Shown piece after piece: positions 18,586 through 28,113 of a DNA stretch of 64,000 nucleotides. The DNA comes from Prochlorococcus sp. scB243_495K23 (GTDB taxonomy: Bacteria > Cyanobacteriota > Cyanobacteriia > PCC-6307 > Cyanobiaceae), in the NCBI GenBank assembly GCA_000635495.1, contig JFLW01000003.1:1-64000 (forward strand), written 5' to 3'. The notes under the pieces are model-generated. The model saw only the letters and a list, made by a program, of their open reading frames with translations, searched no databases and was not told where the DNA came from. Each line of letters opens with the position of its first letter. Within the stretch, counting starts at the first letter, position 1. Position numbers and translations under genes: made by a program.

Positions 18586-19129
18586 TTCAATACCTCCATC
18601 TCCAATGAAGGGAATAGTAAATATTGTTGTTGAAATACCTGCAGGTAGTAGGAATAAATATGAATATTGCTCTGATGCAGGGATTATGGCCTTAGACAGA
18701 GTATTGCATTCTTCAGTGAGGTACCCTTTTGATTATGGTTTTATCCCAAATACCCTTGCTGATGATGGTGCTCCTCTTGATGCAATGGTGATAATGGATG
18801 AGCCTACTTTCGCGGGCTGTTTAATAAAAGCTAGACCTATTGGAGTTTTGGATATGCATGATTGTGGTGCATATGATGGAAAACTTTTATGTGTGCCTAT
18901 AGCTAATCCTAGGCAGGATAATATAGTGAGTATTAATCAAATTGCTCCTAATCAGCTTGAGGATGTTGCTGAATTTTTTAGAACAAGTAAAGGACTTGAT
19001 GGAAGAACAGTTCAAATTGACGGTTGGAGGGATTTTGATGTTGTTGAAAATTTATTAAAAAGTTGTATACCCCTAAAAAAGAGAAACTATAAAGTACTTA
19101 AGAAATCAAAAATTAGTAAATTAAATTGA
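18575..19129 (+). CDS. ppa: Family I inorganic pyrophosphatase with altered catalytic residues
   Basis: The 184-residue protein is the close relative of the standard cyanobacterial pyrophosphatase: MDLSSIPPSP opening, YPFDYGFIPNTLADDG and KARPIGVLDM. Aligned with the E. coli enzyme it keeps E20, K28, E30, R42, Y50, Y54, D64, D69, D96, D101, K103 and K139, but the position of E. coli Asp67, a metal ligand and general base, is alanine (A66 in DDGAPLDA), and the position of Tyr141 is serine (S138). The codon for A66 is clearly GCT. Strongly reduced activity is therefore likely, while the fold looks intact. It overlaps the genes on both sides. An intact pyrophosphatase lies at 3250-3837. Confidence 0.9.
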   Translation: MDLSSIPPSPMKGIVNIVVEIPAGSRNKYEYCSDAGIMALDRVLHSSVRYPFDYGFIPNTLADDGAPLDAMVIMDEPTFAGCLIKARPIGVLDMHDCGAYDGKLLCVPIANPRQDNIVSINQIAPNQLEDVAEFFRTSKGLDGRTVQIDGWRDFDVVENLLKSCIPLKKRNYKVLKKSKISKLN

Positions 19130-19482
19130 AAAAAATAATTTTTTATAGTTATTTAAAATGTTCTACTTGCAGAAAAGCTGAAAAGTGGCTTAAAAGCAAA
19201 GATTTCGAATTTCAATTAATTGATATTGTAAAAGAACCACCACTTGTTAATTACTTAAATTTAGCTTTAAAACAATACTCTGATGATAAGAAAAGGATTT
19301 TTAATACAAGAGGCAAAGCCTTTAAAACTCTCAATCTTGATATTAATGGTTTATCAAGGGAAGAAATTATTCAACTTCTTTTAAGTGATGGCAAATTAAT
19401 AAAAAGACCATTTTTGATTTATGAAGGGAAGAAAGTAATATTAGGTTTTAACGAAATTCAATATGCCGAACAATTTATATAA
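19126..19482 (+). CDS. ArsC/Spx-family thioredoxin-fold protein
   Basis: The 118-residue product begins at TTG 19126, overlapping the pyrophosphatase stop as TTGA. KCSTCRKAEKWLK near residue 10 is the CxxC-type active site of the ArsC/Spx family, and KRPFLIYEGKKVILGFN near residue 92 is its C-terminal motif. Members are arsenate reductases or, as in Spx, RNA polymerase-binding redox regulators. The family cannot be divided from sequence alone. The CxxC pair with few other cysteines fits the Spx/MgsR or YffB branch at least as well as a true arsenate reductase. Confidence 0.8.
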   Translation: MKKIIFYSYLKCSTCRKAEKWLKSKDFEFQLIDIVKEPPLVNYLNLALKQYSDDKKRIFNTRGKAFKTLNLDINGLSREEIIQLLLSDGKLIKRPFLIYEGKKVILGFNEIQYAEQFI

Positions 19483-19511
19483 GCGGCAAAAATCAAGACT
19501 TTATTAATTTT

Positions 19512-20171
19512 ATGCCTGCTTCTGTTAAAAGTTTTTTAAAAGAATGGGGTCTCCTCATTCTACTAACTTTTTTTGTTTCTTCTTGTAGATCATTTTTGGC
19601 AGAACCACGTTACATCCCCTCTGGTTCAATGCTCCCAGAATTACAAATAAACGATAGGTTAATTATTGAAAAATTTTCGCTAAGAAACTCTTTACCAAAA
19701 AGAGGAGATATCGTTGTTTTTAACTCACCTTACTCCTTTGACGAAAAATTAATTTCATCGAGATCTAAGCCTTTACCAAAAAAAAGATATTGTTTTTTTA
19801 TGAGTTTTCCTCCAATGTCGTTTATTCCTGGTTTGAGGGATCAAGCTTGCGATGCTTACATTAAAAGAGTGGTGGCACTTCCAGGAGAAATTGTAAGTGT
19901 AAACACTAAGGGAGAATTAATTATAAATAATAAATTAATTACTGAACCTTATGTCTTTTATAAATGCTCATTATCATTGTTTAATCAATGTGGTAAATTT
20001 GAAAACATAAAAGTGCCAGAAGATCATTTTTTAGTTTTAGGGGATAACAGGTCAAATAGCTGGGATGGAAGATATTGGCCTGGAAGTAAATTTCTTCATA
20101 AAAAGGAGATAATTGGTAAAGCATATTTCAGATTTTGGCCTCTTAGTCAAGTTGGCTTTTTCAGTAAATGA
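19512..20171 (+). CDS. lepB: Signal peptidase I
   Basis: The 219-residue protein has one N-terminal membrane anchor (about residues 8-27) and the S26 protease motifs: YIPSGSMLPEL with nucleophile S39, RGDIVVF, the catalytic lysine K118 in AYIKRVVALPGE and LGDNRSNSWDGRYWP near residue 176. It removes signal peptides from exported and thylakoid-lumen proteins. An insertion of about 30 residues separates RGDIVVF from the lysine region, as in many cyanobacterial LepB proteins. It is the last gene of the run beginning at 17884. Confidence 0.94.
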   Translation: MPASVKSFLKEWGLLILLTFFVSSCRSFLAEPRYIPSGSMLPELQINDRLIIEKFSLRNSLPKRGDIVVFNSPYSFDEKLISSRSKPLPKKRYCFFMSFPPMSFIPGLRDQACDAYIKRVVALPGEIVSVNTKGELIINNKLITEPYVFYKCSLSLFNQCGKFENIKVPEDHFLVLGDNRSNSWDGRYWPGSKFLHKKEIIGKAYFRFWPLSQVGFFSK

Positions 20172-20224
20172 AGCTTTTTTGCTGACTCTGACTGCATTAA
20201 AATAAATTTTTAACAAGGCTTAAT

Positions 20225-21553
20225 TTAAAGTGCTCCTGAAGCCGTTGAATCGAGTATTCCCCCTAGGTGTGTTGTAATGTTAAGAGCGCTAATCACAGGT
20301 GGCTTATTGGGATCATTAAAAAGATCAATTATGGTTATGCCGCCATTACCCTGTTTTATCATCCAAATATTTGAATAATTAATCCCAAGGATATTACAAA
20401 TAAGAGTTTTATTGACTGCATCATGAGCAACAATGAGGGTTTGATCATTATCCTTTTGAGATAAACAAATTTTGTCAAAAGCTTCTACTGACCTTTCTGA
20501 CACATCTTTTATAGATTCACCTTCTGGCATTATTACTTCTTCAGGTTTATCATGCCAATTTTTTAGTAAAGCAGGCCACTCTTCTCTAATTTCTGCTTCC
20601 AATTTACCCTCCCATAATCCGTGACTGATTTCTACGAGTGAATCTATTTTCTCAATTTTTAAATCTTTGTTATTTTGAAGGATTATTTGTGCAGTCTCAA
20701 AAGGCCTATGCATTGAACTTGAAAATGCCTTATTGAAAGAAATATTTCGCAAATATTCAAAAGTCTTTCTAGCTTGATCTTTTCCGTTTTCATTTAAAGG
20801 GATATCAATTTGGCCTTGAAATCTACCTTCTTTGTTCCAGTTAGTTTCACCATGCCTTATAAGAAATATTCTAGAATCCCCAATTTTATTTGAAATATTT
20901 TTATTAAGATGGGAAGTTTGATTTAAGCATTCAATTTGAGTCTTAAAAGAGTTATCTTTCTTTGAAATATTGAGTATCGAGAAAGAAGCATTTTCTAATC
21001 TTATTTTTCTAAAACCATGCTTAGGCTTTCCTAATAACAAGAGTATTAAACATCTGAGAATTGCATTATGTCCCACAACTAAAATATTCACATCATCTTT
21101 GTCTAGATAAATTTTTAAAATATCTTCTACAAAATTTCTTGCTTGAAAAAATAACTCTTGAATTGGTTTATAAGTTTTATTATCATTTCTTTTTAAGATA
21201 AGATTTTCTGGATCATTTTTCCATATAGGGTAAATTTCTGGGAATTTATTTTTTATTTCATCAATTTTTAGACCAGACCATTCACTAAGATCTACCTCTA
21301 GTAAATTATCGTCGAATACAATATTTTGTTCTTTATTGAATGTCTTTTTAATTGTTTTTGCAGTCTCTGCCGCCCTGACAAGTGGGGAGGAATAGATTTT
21401 ATCGAAGTTTATTTTTGATAATGCTTTTCCTGCTTTTTGGGCTTGTTCGTATCCTTCATCAGTTAATAATGAATCGTCTGTTCTTCCTTGAATTAATCCT
21501 TTTGCATTGAAACTGCTTAGTCCATGCCTAACTAAAACTAATTTTATAGCCAT
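20225..21553 (-). CDS. Two-domain histidine phosphatase (phosphoglycerate mutase-like)
   Basis: The 442-residue protein holds two complete histidine-phosphatase domains in tandem. The first has LVRHGLSSFN near residue 7 and VVGHNAILR near residue 158; the second has LIRHGETNWN near residue 230 and VAHDAVNK near residue 373. Both phosphohistidine and second-histidine motifs are present in each half. Annotations usually read phosphoglycerate mutase, but cyanobacterial relatives include phosphoserine phosphatases and alpha-ribazole phosphatase-like enzymes, so the substrate is open. It is convergent with lepB and divergent from the CPBP protease gene. Confidence 0.85.
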   Translation of the reverse strand: MAIKLVLVRHGLSSFNAKGLIQGRTDDSLLTDEGYEQAQKAGKALSKINFDKIYSSPLVRAAETAKTIKKTFNKEQNIVFDDNLLEVDLSEWSGLKIDEIKNKFPEIYPIWKNDPENLILKRNDNKTYKPIQELFFQARNFVEDILKIYLDKDDVNILVVGHNAILRCLILLLLGKPKHGFRKIRLENASFSILNISKKDNSFKTQIECLNQTSHLNKNISNKIGDSRIFLIRHGETNWNKEGRFQGQIDIPLNENGKDQARKTFEYLRNISFNKAFSSSMHRPFETAQIILQNNKDLKIEKIDSLVEISHGLWEGKLEAEIREEWPALLKNWHDKPEEVIMPEGESIKDVSERSVEAFDKICLSQKDNDQTLIVAHDAVNKTLICNILGINYSNIWMIKQGNGGITIIDLFNDPNKPPVISALNITTHLGGILDSTASGAL

Positions 21554-21669
21554 TATATAAATTTGAAAATTAAGATAATTTAATCATCTCATGGCGTGAT
21601 TAAAATAGATACATAAATATAGGGAAATTCAATGATAACTAACTATAGTTTTCGATAATATAATAAGTT

Positions 21670-23031
21670 ATGATCTTTAAAACTACTTCTAAGTCAAAAC
21701 TAACTTTAGCTTTTATTTCTATCGTCATAACTTTTTTTGTATGGCAACAAGGATTAAGAGACAGTTTAAATAGACCATCTGTTTCATTTGATATTAGTCA
21801 AAAAGAGCAAGAAATTGCTGAATTATCTGTCCAATCAATACCTGTAAATCTTAAAAAATTTTTTATCATTAATGATCCTGTTGATCAAATAAATAAATCA
21901 CTCTCTGATGTCTCATTTGAAGAGCTTACAGAAAGAAATAAATTAATTCGAATAATTACTTCAGAATCAAATGATCCTTTAATTTATAAAAATATATCCA
22001 AAGATTTTGAAGATAAAAACTATAAATTTCTGATTGATGAGATAGAAAAAAAATCTAATAATAATTCATATAAAGTAATTTCTGAAAAATTTGATTTATT
22101 TAAAGGTGATAGATTTTTATATCACCTTTTAAGCCGGAAATTTGAGTTTGACGATAGTGCATTAATAACAAAATCATTTTCAAGCAAAATGTTTTTTAAA
22201 ATATTAGCCATAAGATTAATACCACTTTTAACAATACTTATTGGCTCTATTCTGGCTTTAAAAATATTATGGACAACTGTATCTTTAAAAAAGTTTGGTT
22301 GGAAAGAAATTAAATCCTTAGATTTAGAATTAATAGATATGGTTTTATTAATTGCGGGTGGATTTGTTGTTTTGGGAGAAGTGGTGTCACCTTTATTTTC
22401 TATCAGTTTGGTCGAACTTTTTTCTAAGAATATCTCTAATGAATTGTCTCAATCTTTAAAAATTTTCTTTGGATATCTTTTTATGGCTATTCCTCCTTTA
22501 TGGATAGTTTTTTATCAAATTAAATCCTTGAATGGTGAATTTACTTTTAAAAAGGATTATTTGCAGTTCAATTTCTTGCCAATAAAATATGCAATTATTC
22601 AGGGAATTAAAGGTTGGTTAACAATTGTTCCTTTTGTTTTATTGATCTCACTAATTATGAATAGTCTGATCGATAATCAGAATGGTAGTAACCCCTTGCT
22701 GGAAATTGTTCTTAATAATAATAATTACTTATCATTTTTTCTATTATTTGTAACAACAACTCTACTAGCGCCTCTATTTGAAGAGATTATATTTCGCGGT
22801 ATTTTACTGCCAACTCTTTCAAGAGATTTTGGAGTAATTTCGGGCATCATAGTTTCAGCTTTTATCTTTGCATTAGCCCATTTAAGTTTGGGAGAAATGC
22901 CGCCATTATTTATCTTAGGGATTGGATTAGCAATTACAAGAATTGTTTCAGGGAGTTTGTTTTCCTCAGTGATTATGCATTCTTTATGGAATGGATTGAC
23001 TTTCTTAAATTTGTTTTTATTGAGGACATAA
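21670..23031 (+). CDS. CPBP-family intramembrane metalloprotease
   Basis: The 453-residue product has an N-terminal membrane span, a hydrophilic extracytoplasmic region of about 150 residues and then about seven membrane segments carrying the CPBP (Abi/Rce1-like) motifs: FEEIIFRG with E371, E372 and R376, ALAHLSLGE, and VIMHSLWNGL. The family cleaves within membranes or near prenylated C-termini in eukaryotes; bacterial substrates are mostly unknown. The large N-terminal domain is typical of cyanobacterial and plastid members. The gene precedes the FtsL-like/ftsI pair on the same strand by about 85 bases. Confidence 0.85.
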   Translation: MIFKTTSKSKLTLAFISIVITFFVWQQGLRDSLNRPSVSFDISQKEQEIAELSVQSIPVNLKKFFIINDPVDQINKSLSDVSFEELTERNKLIRIITSESNDPLIYKNISKDFEDKNYKFLIDEIEKKSNNNSYKVISEKFDLFKGDRFLYHLLSRKFEFDDSALITKSFSSKMFFKILAIRLIPLLTILIGSILALKILWTTVSLKKFGWKEIKSLDLELIDMVLLIAGGFVVLGEVVSPLFSISLVELFSKNISNELSQSLKIFFGYLFMAIPPLWIVFYQIKSLNGEFTFKKDYLQFNFLPIKYAIIQGIKGWLTIVPFVLLISLIMNSLIDNQNGSNPLLEIVLNNNNYLSFFLLFVTTTLLAPLFEEIIFRGILLPTLSRDFGVISGIIVSAFIFALAHLSLGEMPPLFILGIGLAITRIVSGSLFSSVIMHSLWNGLTFLNLFLLRT

Positions 23032-23116
23032 AGAATTTAATTTTTTACTTGCGAATCAAACAAAAAGATGTTTATTTAATTAATAACACTTCTTTTATTT
23101 AAATAAAAAGCCATAG

Positions 23117-23545
23117 ATGAAACCTTATGGGAATCAACTTAATTTTAAAAAAAAGGTTTCATATGAAAGTAAAAAAAATTCTGAAAAAATATCCATAATT
23201 AAAATCAAATTAATACATCAAATTTTCGATACCATTAATATCTCTCTTTTGTTATTAATTTTCACCTTATTTTTCTTGTCTTTTAATAGTCAAAGAAAAT
23301 GGTCAAATACATATAAAAACTTATCTAAAACAAGAGCTATTAATAATAATCTCATTGATTATATTTCTAAAATTGAGGAATTTTATATTAGTGAACTTGA
23401 ATCTATTAATACTTATAGAAAAACTAAACCTGAAGATTTAATCTATCTAGATAAACGTCCAGAAAAAAAAGAAAGTTTTTTTAAGAAAAATTTAAGTAGT
23501 TTAATTGAAGGTTTTATTGATAGCAAATATCAAAGGGGATATTGA
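23117..23545 (+). CDS. Single-span protein coupled to ftsI, FtsL-like candidate
   Basis: The 142-residue protein has a basic cytoplasmic N-terminus of about 37 residues, one membrane span (about 38-57, ISLLLLIFTLFFLSF) and an extracytoplasmic helical stretch (about 58-100). That is the layout of FtsL/FtsB-type divisome proteins, which bind the FtsW-FtsI complex. Its TGA stop shares one base with the ATG of ftsI (TGATG), giving direct translational coupling, and ftsL commonly precedes ftsI in bacteria. Sequence similarity to known FtsL is not evident by eye, so the assignment rests on topology and context. Confidence 0.6.
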   Translation: MKPYGNQLNFKKKVSYESKKNSEKISIIKIKLIHQIFDTINISLLLLIFTLFFLSFNSQRKWSNTYKNLSKTRAINNNLIDYISKIEEFYISELESINTYRKTKPEDLIYLDKRPEKKESFFKKNLSSLIEGFIDSKYQRGY

Positions 23546-25296
23546 TGAAAAAATACAAAAAAGTTGTTCGTCTAATACCCCTCGATCAAAGAAGATTTAA
23601 ATTTCTCTATATTTTTAGCTTAATATTAATCTTTTGTTTGTTTGGTAGATTAGTTAAATTGCAAGTCTTTAACGCCTCTGATTTGCAAAGAAAAGCTAGA
23701 TTACTGCATTCTTCTAAAACTAACGCTTTAAAAAAGAGGAGAGCGATTGTTGATAGAAATAATAGACTAATCGCTTACGATAAACCGCTCTATAAATTAT
23801 GGGCCCATCCAAAATATTTTAATTTTCCTGGTGATTCAATAAATAGAGTTCGCAGTATTGAAGAAGTTACAGAAAAATTGTCATCTATCTTGGATATAAA
23901 TGGTGAAATACTCTTGAGTAAATTTAATAATAAAATGACTGGTATCAAGCTTTTGGATAAAATTTCTGAAGAAGAGGCAGAAAAGATCAAGAACCTTCAA
24001 ATAAGCGGAATTGATTTATTTAAATATTCGCAGAGATATTATCCACAAGGGGAGCTTTACTCTAATCTTGTGGGTTTTGTAAATGATGAGAATATAGCTT
24101 CAGCAGGTTTAGAGCTTCATTTAGATAATCAAATTAAAGTTTTTAATAAAAGTAATTTAATAAAAAGAGGAGGAGATGGAACTCCTTTACCGGATAATTC
24201 AGCCCCAGGAGATTTTGTTTCTGATTACAAAAGTTTAGGCCTAACTATAGATTCAAAATTACAGAAAGCTTCATTCAATGCATTATCAAAGCAAGTAAGC
24301 AAATGGAAAGCAAAGAAGGGATTTGCCATAGTTATGGATGTTAATAACGGTCGGATTCTTTCCTTGGTTTCAGTCCCGTCGTACGATCCAAATAAATTTT
24401 GGCAGTATGATTCGGGACTCTTTAGGGGTTGGTATGCTCTAGATTTATTTGAGCCTGGTTCAACTTTTAAACCTATTAATCTTGCCTTGGCTTTAGAAGA
24501 AAAAGTAATCCAGAAAGACGGAGTAGTTAAAGATATTGGAAAAATTAATGTTGGAGGATGGATACTTTCTAATTGGGATAAAAAAGGTAATGGATACATT
24601 GACTATCCAAAAGTTTTGCAGGTTTCAAGTAATGTTGGGATGGTAAAAATAATGCAAAATTTAGACCCTACAATTTATTGGGATTGGCTAAAAAAGTTAG
24701 GTATAAATAAAAATTTAGAGACTGACTTATTTGAATCAACCGCTGGCCAACTAAAGAGAAAAGATTTATTTGTAAATCAATCAATTGAGCCTGCTGTAAC
24801 TTCTTTTGGTAAAGGTTTCTCAATCTCGCCACTTAAATTGCTTCAACTTCATGCGGCTCTAGCAAATGGTGGTTTTGAAGTAACTCCACATGTAAGCTCA
24901 ACTTTCAAAAAGAGAGTTTATAAAAATCCAAAAAAACAATTTTTTTCAAAGGAAGTCTCTAAAACTGTTCTTGAATGGATGGAGAGTGTAGTTGATAAAG
25001 GTAGTGGATCTGGAGTGAAAATCAAGGGTTACAGAATAGCGGGGAAAACGGGTACTTCCCAAAAAGCCTTAAATGGTTCCTATACAAGTAAAAAAGTTTG
25101 CAGTTTTGTGGCAACTTTACCAGTTAATGATCCGAAATATGCTGTCCTAGTAGTCGTTGATGAGCCATCTAAATCTTATGCATATGGTTCAACTGTTGCT
25201 GTGCCAGTTGCTAAAGAAATTATTGAGAGTTTGATAGTAATTGAAAAAATACCTCCCAAGATTAAAGATCATGGAATGATTGTTAAAAAACCCTAA
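23545..25296 (+). CDS. ftsI: Division-type penicillin-binding protein FtsI (PBP3)
   Basis: The 583-residue class B penicillin-binding protein has an N-terminal membrane anchor (about residues 20-38), the RAIVDRNNRLIA dimerisation-domain motif and a transpeptidase domain with the serine motif STFK (S306), SSN (S361-N363) and KTGTS (K501). It cross-links septal peptidoglycan. I start at ATG 23545, which overlaps the stop of the FtsL-like gene; an in-frame TTG at 23542 precedes it. The length and short C-terminus without PASTA repeats fit FtsI. Confidence 0.93.
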   Translation: MKKYKKVVRLIPLDQRRFKFLYIFSLILIFCLFGRLVKLQVFNASDLQRKARLLHSSKTNALKKRRAIVDRNNRLIAYDKPLYKLWAHPKYFNFPGDSINRVRSIEEVTEKLSSILDINGEILLSKFNNKMTGIKLLDKISEEEAEKIKNLQISGIDLFKYSQRYYPQGELYSNLVGFVNDENIASAGLELHLDNQIKVFNKSNLIKRGGDGTPLPDNSAPGDFVSDYKSLGLTIDSKLQKASFNALSKQVSKWKAKKGFAIVMDVNNGRILSLVSVPSYDPNKFWQYDSGLFRGWYALDLFEPGSTFKPINLALALEEKVIQKDGVVKDIGKINVGGWILSNWDKKGNGYIDYPKVLQVSSNVGMVKIMQNLDPTIYWDWLKKLGINKNLETDLFESTAGQLKRKDLFVNQSIEPAVTSFGKGFSISPLKLLQLHAALANGGFEVTPHVSSTFKKRVYKNPKKQFFSKEVSKTVLEWMESVVDKGSGSGVKIKGYRIAGKTGTSQKALNGSYTSKKVCSFVATLPVNDPKYAVLVVVDEPSKSYAYGSTVAVPVAKEIIESLIVIEKIPPKIKDHGMIVKKP

Positions 25297-25386
25297 AATT
25301 TTCCAATTTTTTAAATATTTATTTGATTATCTGATGATTTAATCAGGAATAAAAGCTAGTTTAAGTATATATATGATTATCTAAAT

Positions 25387-26388
25387 ATGAAATCAATTTT
25401 AGAACAATTGTCCTCAATGACCGTTGTTGTCGCTGATACTGGAGATTTAGATTCGATAAAAAAATTTCAACCAAGGGACGCCACCACCAATCCATCGCTA
25501 ATACTTGCTGCTGCTAAGAACCCTGATTATGTGAAATTAATTGATAAAGCCTTAGAAAGTTCAGAAAATGCATTGCCTCAAGGATTCTCCGAAATTGAAT
25601 TAATCAAAGAGACTGTTGACCAAGTTTCAGTATTTTTTGGAAAAGAAATATTGAAAATTATTTCAGGGCGCGTATCTACAGAAGTTGATGCAAGACTTAG
25701 CTTTGACACCGAAGCTACGGTAGAAAAAGCGAGAAAATTGATCAATCTTTATAAAAATTTTGGAATTGAAAAGGAAAGAATTTTGATTAAGATTGCTGCA
25801 ACTTGGGAGGGAATTAAGGCAGCTGAAATTTTGGAAAAAGAGGGTATTAGGTGTAATTTAACTTTACTTTTCAACTTCTGCCAAGCGGTAACTTGTGCCA
25901 ATGCAAAGATAACTCTAATTTCTCCGTTCGTTGGCCGTATATTGGATTGGCATAAAGCAAAAACTGGTAAAACTAGTTTTGCTGGTGCTCAAGACCCTGG
26001 TGTCATTTCGGTTACACAAATATACAAGTACTTTAAAGAAAAGGGATTTAAGACAGAAGTAATGGGAGCGAGTTTTAGAAATCTTGATGAAATAAAAGAA
26101 TTAGCAGGTTGCGATCTTTTAACAATTGCACCAAAATTTCTTGAGGAACTGAAAAAAGAGAAAGGAGAGTTAGTTAGAAAATTAGATCTAAGTACCCCAA
26201 TAAATGATTCTATTGACTACGAATTTGAAGAAAAAGATTTCAGATTAAGTATGTTGGAAGATCAAATGGCAAGTGAAAAGCTTAGTGAAGGTATCACTGG
26301 ATTCAGTAAGGCTATAGAAGAATTAGAAGAGCTGCTACTTAAGAGATATTCAGAAATTAAAAATCATAATTTGATTTCTGCTAATTAA
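25387..26388 (+). CDS. tal: Transaldolase
   Basis: The 333-residue TalB-type enzyme exchanges three-carbon units between sedoheptulose 7-phosphate and glyceraldehyde 3-phosphate in the oxidative pentose phosphate pathway, used by cyanobacteria mainly in the dark. Motifs include [10 protein letters not shown] near residue 31, [12 protein letters not shown] near residue 98, the Schiff-base lysine in [11 protein letters not shown] and the [10 protein letters not shown] segment. The length is that of cellular TalB, not of the shorter TalC type carried by cyanophages. Confidence 0.96.
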   Translation: MKSILEQLSSMTVVVADTGDLDSIKKFQPRDATTNPSLILAAAKNPDYVKLIDKALESSENALPQGFSEIELIKETVDQVSVFFGKEILKIISGRVSTEVDARLSFDTEATVEKARKLINLYKNFGIEKERILIKIAATWEGIKAAEILEKEGIRCNLTLLFNFCQAVTCANAKITLISPFVGRILDWHKAKTGKTSFAGAQDPGVISVTQIYKYFKEKGFKTEVMGASFRNLDEIKELAGCDLLTIAPKFLEELKKEKGELVRKLDLSTPINDSIDYEFEEKDFRLSMLEDQMASEKLSEGITGFSKAIEELEELLLKRYSEIKNHNLISAN

Positions 26389-26412
26389 ATTTAAGTTTGA
26401 ATTATAAAAGAA

Positions 26413-27546
26413 TTAAGCCCCACTTTTTGTTAAAAGTCTTCTGATAACTCTTTTTGCTATGTCTTCATAACTCATTTCTCCTGATAATATTTGAGCAATA
26501 CGTTTAGGTGCTGTTTTTCTTTTGACACCTAATTGGTATCCAGTTTTAGGAAATCTATAAAATACCTGAGCTATTCTCCTCCCCCAAGCCATTGATTTCC
26601 CCCAAATGTTGTTAATTTTTTTCGTATAAAGGTTTAAATCATCTAATTTTCCTGATAGGCACTGATCTATATATTCTGCAGCATAAAAACTGCTAATTAA
26701 AGATGGTCTAATTCCTTCAGCTAAAAATGGATCACATAGAGATGCTGCATCTCCAACCGCTAAAACTTTGTCACCATTAATTGAGTGGAAGCCATTCCAT
26801 ATTCTTAGTTTCTTACTAATTGTTTTATGAGGAAAATCATCAAAACCGAAGCTTCTTATAACTTGTTTATTTATAACCTGATTTTCTAGGAGACCATTAT
26901 TTATAAAAGTACCTAGACCAATATTTAAGCTTTCTCTCAGGGGAAATGCCCATGCAAAACCAAATTTTATAAATCCGAACTCAAATCTAACTGAATTTCT
27001 TGGTATTTCACCTAACCCTTTCAATCTTAATGAGATTGTGTTCGCAAATTTCGGTTTTCTTGGCCCTAAATTGAAATAACCCGCCCATTTCGATTGGGAC
27101 CCATCTGCAATCACAAGAAATTCTGAGATGTATTTTATTTTGTTATTGCAAGTAATTTCCCATTTATCATTTTTTTTTATGATTTTTTCTATCAATAACG
27201 GTCTTATTATCTGAACTCCATTAACCAAGGACTCATCTAGTAATAATCGATCAAGTTTCTCTCTTTTAATAATCCAAAATGGAGATTCACCAGTCAAATC
27301 AGCAGTCACATTATCTGCAGCCTTCCATCTGAATTCAACATTCTTAATTTTTGATTCTATGGAATCTTTTATATCTAAAGGAAGAAATCTTTGCATTGAA
27401 GATGCCATCCCGCCTGCACATGGTTTATAGTCTTGGAATTTTTCTTTTTCGATAATTAAAACTGAATATCCTTTCTTTGATAGGTTAAGAGCGGTGGAAG
27501 ATCCTGATAAACCTCCACCAATTATTATGACATCAAATCCTATCAA
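26413..27546 (-). CDS. FAD-dependent oxidoreductase of the geranylgeranyl reductase family
   Basis: The 377-residue protein opens with the FAD-binding dinucleotide fold ([19 protein letters not shown]) and has the second FAD motif [20 protein letters not shown] near residue 265. [15 protein letters not shown] near residue 42 resembles the PCGG region of geranylgeranyl reductases. It is shorter than typical ChlP (about 440-450 residues), so it is more likely a paralogue acting on another lipid or quinone than the chlorophyll phytol reductase itself. Its start overlaps the frr stop by four bases, so the two are co-translated. Confidence 0.75.
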   Translation of the reverse strand: MIGFDVIIIGGGLSGSSTALNLSKKGYSVLIIEKEKFQDYKPCAGGMASSMQRFLPLDIKDSIESKIKNVEFRWKAADNVTADLTGESPFWIIKREKLDRLLLDESLVNGVQIIRPLLIEKIIKKNDKWEITCNNKIKYISEFLVIADGSQSKWAGYFNLGPRKPKFANTISLRLKGLGEIPRNSVRFEFGFIKFGFAWAFPLRESLNIGLGTFINNGLLENQVINKQVIRSFGFDDFPHKTISKKLRIWNGFHSINGDKVLAVGDAASLCDPFLAEGIRPSLISSFYAAEYIDQCLSGKLDDLNLYTKKINNIWGKSMAWGRRIAQVFYRFPKTGYQLGVKRKTAPKRIAQILSGEMSYEDIAKRVIRRLLTKSGA

Positions 27547-28091
27547 ACTTTTAGAATTTCCTTTTCTTTTTCAGTCAATTTAGTTTCTATTAAAGCAATA
27601 TATTTATCAGTAATTTTCTGAATTTCAGATTGATTATCTCTGGATTCGTCAATAGAAATGAGACCATCTTTTTCGTCTTTTTTTTCTTTATCAACAGCAT
27701 CTCTTCTGATATTTCTCAAAGCTACTTTCCCTTCCTCTGCATATTTAGAGGCTAATTTACAGAATTCTTTTCTTCTTTCTTCTGTTAAAGGAGGAACATT
27801 TATCCTTATTACTTTACCATCATTATTTGGAGTGATACCTAAATCACTCATAGAAATAGATTTCTCAATCGCTTGTAAACATGAAATATCAAATGGTTGT
27901 ATTGAAATTGTTTGTGAATCAACAGTGCTTATTGTGGCAAGTGATTTAATTGGTGTTTCTGCTCCGTAATACTCAACACTTACTCTGTCTAGCAATGAAG
28001 CATTAGCTCTGCCTGTCCTAATTGTATTAAAGTTTCTTTGTGTGGCTTCAATACTTTTATTCATATTTTCTTGAATTTCTTGTTCTTTCAT
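27543..28091 (-). CDS. frr: Ribosome recycling factor
   Basis: The 182-residue product has the full RRF sequence: [17 protein letters not shown] near residue 20, the [17 protein letters not shown] hinge region and [15 protein letters not shown] near residue 104. It splits the post-termination ribosome with EF-G. It lies 22 bases downstream of pyrH on the same strand, the usual bacterial neighbourhood. Confidence 0.97.
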   Translation of the reverse strand: MKEQEIQENMNKSIEATQRNFNTIRTGRANASLLDRVSVEYYGAETPIKSLATISTVDSQTISIQPFDISCLQAIEKSISMSDLGITPNNDGKVIRINVPPLTEERRKEFCKLASKYAEEGKVALRNIRRDAVDKEKKDEKDGLISIDESRDNQSEIQKITDKYIALIETKLTEKEKEILKV

Positions 28092-28113
28092 AATAAAAAA
28101 ATTTAAATAAGAT

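Noticed and set aside
21659-21664. TATAAT just before the CPBP protease gene
   Set aside because: It lies only five bases before the ATG, so it could not serve that start, and such matches are expected by chance in AT-rich gaps.
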